A stretch of DNA of 7,414 nucleotides from an uncultured Eubacteriales bacterium (GTDB lineage Bacteria > Bacillota_A > Clostridia > Christensenellales > Aristaeellaceae). The stretch is taken from positions 1 to 7,414 of the forward strand of contig USEE01000063.1 in assembly GCA_900553645.1 (NCBI GenBank), given 5' to 3'. The translations under genes were made by a program, and so were the position numbers. Positions 5,904 through 7,414 of this stretch are shown piece after piece (the first letter of the stretch is position 1; each line of letters opens with the position of its first letter). The notes below the pieces were generated by a model. It was given only the letters and a program-made list of their open reading frames with translations, ran no database searches and was not told the origin of the DNA.

Positions 5904-5947
5904 GCGCGGCAGACTTCGTTCAAACGAATCTGCCGCGCTTCTTATTT
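5904..5947 (+). terminator. Rho-independent terminator of the repressor/peptidase operon
   Basis: GCGCGGCAGA (5904-5913) pairs with TCTGCCGCGC (5929-5938). With a one-base bulge the inner TTCG/CGAA continues the stem around a short loop. TTCTTATTT follows at 5939-5947. It begins 14 bases after the TAA at 5889. The convergent gene ends at 5955, and the reverse side lacks a good U-tract, so bidirectional use is possible but weaker. Confidence 0.85.
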
Positions 5948-5954
5948 ATATGCT

Positions 5955-7414
5955 CTAGTTCAGCCTGAACGCGCGCACCTGCATCGCGTCGAGATCGGCA
6001 TGAAGCTGCTGTCCGTCCGGCATGATTACATCGGTGGACTGCGGACTGCTGAACAAATTGAGTATGAACAGCATCTTGCCGCCGCCCGGCAACTGCCACA
6101 GCGTGTGGAAAAGGTTGCGGTTAGTAAGCCGCTCGGTGGGCTGTGCGCCCATCGCGCGCACTATTTCTGCGAGCATGTCAGCCTGATTGAAGGTGGACAT
6201 ATGCCACTTTGCGCCAAACACAATGCAATTGCCCGCCTTAAAGCCCAATACCTTGCCGTCTGCCGCGTCGGTAAGCACAGCTTGTGCGCCCGCGGGCAGA
6301 TCGGTATACACATGCCCGGCGTTAAGCCCGTACACCCTGCGCCCGTTTACAATCAGCGTCTGCGATACGCCTTCGCGCAATGCCGACGGGTTGCGGTTGG
6401 GATAGCAGGCGCACTTGCGCGCGGTATAACCTCCTATGTAATCCTTTAGCACGGTGCAGGTGTTGCCCTGCTCGTCGATCTCAGGCACGGCGGGCGCTAT
6501 GATTACCCTGCCGCCCGCGCGCATGAATTCGACCAGGCGCGTCTGCGCCGCCCGGCTCATACGATCGGACGCGGCCACTATCAGCGGGCGCGATACGTCG
6601 AATGCCTCATCATTCAGATTGACATATTCGCCGCTATAATTGCCGCACATAAGCGTGTACATTATGCCCCGGCGCAGAAAATCCAGCGTCTCGCCGGACG
6701 CGCCGTGCCCCGCGTCGTTAAGTCCCACGGCCTGCGCGTCCTCCCACGTATAGCCTACCTGAACAGACGCGATCTGTTTAGCATGGCTCAGGTCGCGGTT
6801 GTCGATGAGGAACTTGTGGAATTCGCGCATCGCCTCAAACGTATCGTTCAGCGTGCCGTCGGCGTGTATCAGCGCGTTGTAGTCGTAAATATCGCACGTA
6901 TCGCCGCTGCCCGGGAAGTTAGGGCCGCCGGTGTACACGTAATAGTTAACGCCGCGCATACCCACCGCGAGATTGGTCATATAGCACGCCAGCAGGTCAT
7001 TTTTAAGTATCGGCGGCGTGTCGGAGGGTGAACCGCCCGGCATCTCCAGCACGGACGGCGGCATACCCATCGCGCGCAGCATCGCCATGGAATGCTGGAC
7101 ATACAGCGCGTACTGCGGCGTGGGGTTATTCTGCGCCCAGTCCTGATTAAGCGTGTAATAGTGATCCGAGCCGAGCAGGAAGGGTTCATTCATGCGCTTG
7201 GTCAGATCGACAAACAGCGCGTTCATGCCCGGATTGCCGCTGTTGTGGCATATGGGCGCGTTTACGCCCTCGGCGCGCAGCCACGCGGTTATTGTCTCGA
7301 TATAGTCAAAGCAGTTTTCAAGGTAGCACTTCTGCTGATCGCGCACATGGCGCAGCTCGGCCTCGCCGTGGCAGCTTTCCGCAATCGGGCGCACGCTGGC
7401 GAAGTCGGGATAGT
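5955..7414 (-). CDS. Glycoside hydrolase, clan GH-A, GH35 beta-galactosidase-like (5' end outside window)
   Basis: The frame is open from the TAG at 5955 to the right edge; the first visible residues are YPDFASV, and the GTG at 7394 is internal, not a start. About 486 residues are visible. A TIM-barrel end is suggested by the helix LENCFDYIETITAWLRAEGV, GSDHYYTLNQDW, and VLEMPGGSPSDTPPI. The Glu in LEMPGG (codon 7044-7046) is the likely nucleophile, as in the E-x-Q-G-G motif of GH35-type galactosidases. NYYVYTGGPNF and DYNALIHADG follow, as in that family. Downstream, about 255-325 after the GTG codon, a Rossmann-like stretch (LIVAASDRMSRAAQTRLVEF, then GGRVIIAPAVPEID) resembles the amidotransferase-like domain of GH42-type enzymes, and the end looks like a beta-sandwich. 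The acid/base (usually in an NEYG-type motif) would lie upstream, outside the window. Substrate is uncertain; exo-beta-galactosidase is the first guess. It converges on the M56 gene with a 65-base gap. Confidence 0.65.
   Translation of the reverse strand, partial: YPDFASVRPIAESCHGEAELRHVRDQQKCYLENCFDYIETITAWLRAEGVNAPICHNSGNPGMNALFVDLTKRMNEPFLLGSDHYYTLNQDWAQNNPTPQYALYVQHSMAMLRAMGMPPSVLEMPGGSPSDTPPILKNDLLACYMTNLAVGMRGVNYYVYTGGPNFPGSGDTCDIYDYNALIHADGTLNDTFEAMREFHKFLIDNRDLSHAKQIASVQVGYTWEDAQAVGLNDAGHGASGETLDFLRRGIMYTLMCGNYSGEYVNLNDEAFDVSRPLIVAASDRMSRAAQTRLVEFMRAGGRVIIAPAVPEIDEQGNTCTVLKDYIGGYTARKCACYPNRNPSALREGVSQTLIVNGRRVYGLNAGHVYTDLPAGAQAVLTDAADGKVLGFKAGNCIVFGAKWHMSTFNQADMLAEIVRAMGAQPTERLTNRNLFHTLWQLPGGGKMLFILNLFSSPQSTDVIMPDGQQLHADLDAMQVRAFRLN

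Noticed and set aside
1..7414. CRISPR array, insertion sequence or phage genes
   Set aside because: No regularly spaced direct repeats, transposase, integrase or terminal inverted repeats are visible.

Overview
The window looks like a contig piece from an uncultured Gram-positive, Clostridia-like (Firmicutes) gut-type bacterium. Coding DNA is GC-rich, with long antisense shadow frames, while the gaps between genes are AT-rich and carry sigma-A-type promoters and strong AGGAGG ribosome binding sites. The protein families (ECF sigma with a zinc-finger/DUF4349 anti-sigma, BlaI with an M56 peptidase, GH29 fucosidase, a clan GH-A glycosidase) also fit a glycan-degrading Firmicute. No closer taxonomic call is justified from sequence alone.

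Layout, left to right. Positions 1-1660 (minus strand) hold an envelope-stress-type operon: an ECF sigma factor (1073-1660) followed by a membrane anti-sigma factor with an N-terminal zinc finger and a DUF4349 ectodomain. The second gene is interrupted at 275-307 by a complete Illumina Nextera Read 1 adapter including the Tn5 mosaic end. This is a library or assembly artefact. The DUF4349 sequence resumes on the far side in another frame, with roughly 25 residues missing. Positions 1661-1879 hold the promoter candidates of that operon and the terminator of the next gene. Positions 1880-3250 (minus) encode a cytoplasmic GH29 alpha-L-fucosidase.

Positions 3251-3500 are a divergent regulatory region. 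It has an extended -10 promoter for the fucosidase and, facing right, a perfect consensus promoter (TTGACA, 17 bp, TATAAT) bracketed by two TACA-NN-TGTA palindromes, the BlaI/MecI operator core. Downstream are a BlaI/MecI-type repressor (3501-3893) and an M56 (BlaR1/MecR1-type) membrane metallopeptidase (3901-5889), ended by a strong terminator. Positions 5955-7414 (minus) hold the 3' part of a glycoside hydrolase, GH35-like, running off the right edge.

The most interesting biology is the repressor/peptidase pair. The parts needed for BlaR1-style signalling are present (membrane segments, HEXXH, downstream EXXXD, repressor, twin operators). The extracytoplasmic sensor is not a penicillin-binding domain, however. 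It is about 330 residues built from two diverged copies of one alpha-helical-looking unit, each with one pair of cysteines. The ligand is unknown. The neighbouring glycosidases allow, but do not show, a link to host or plant glycans or to the cell envelope.
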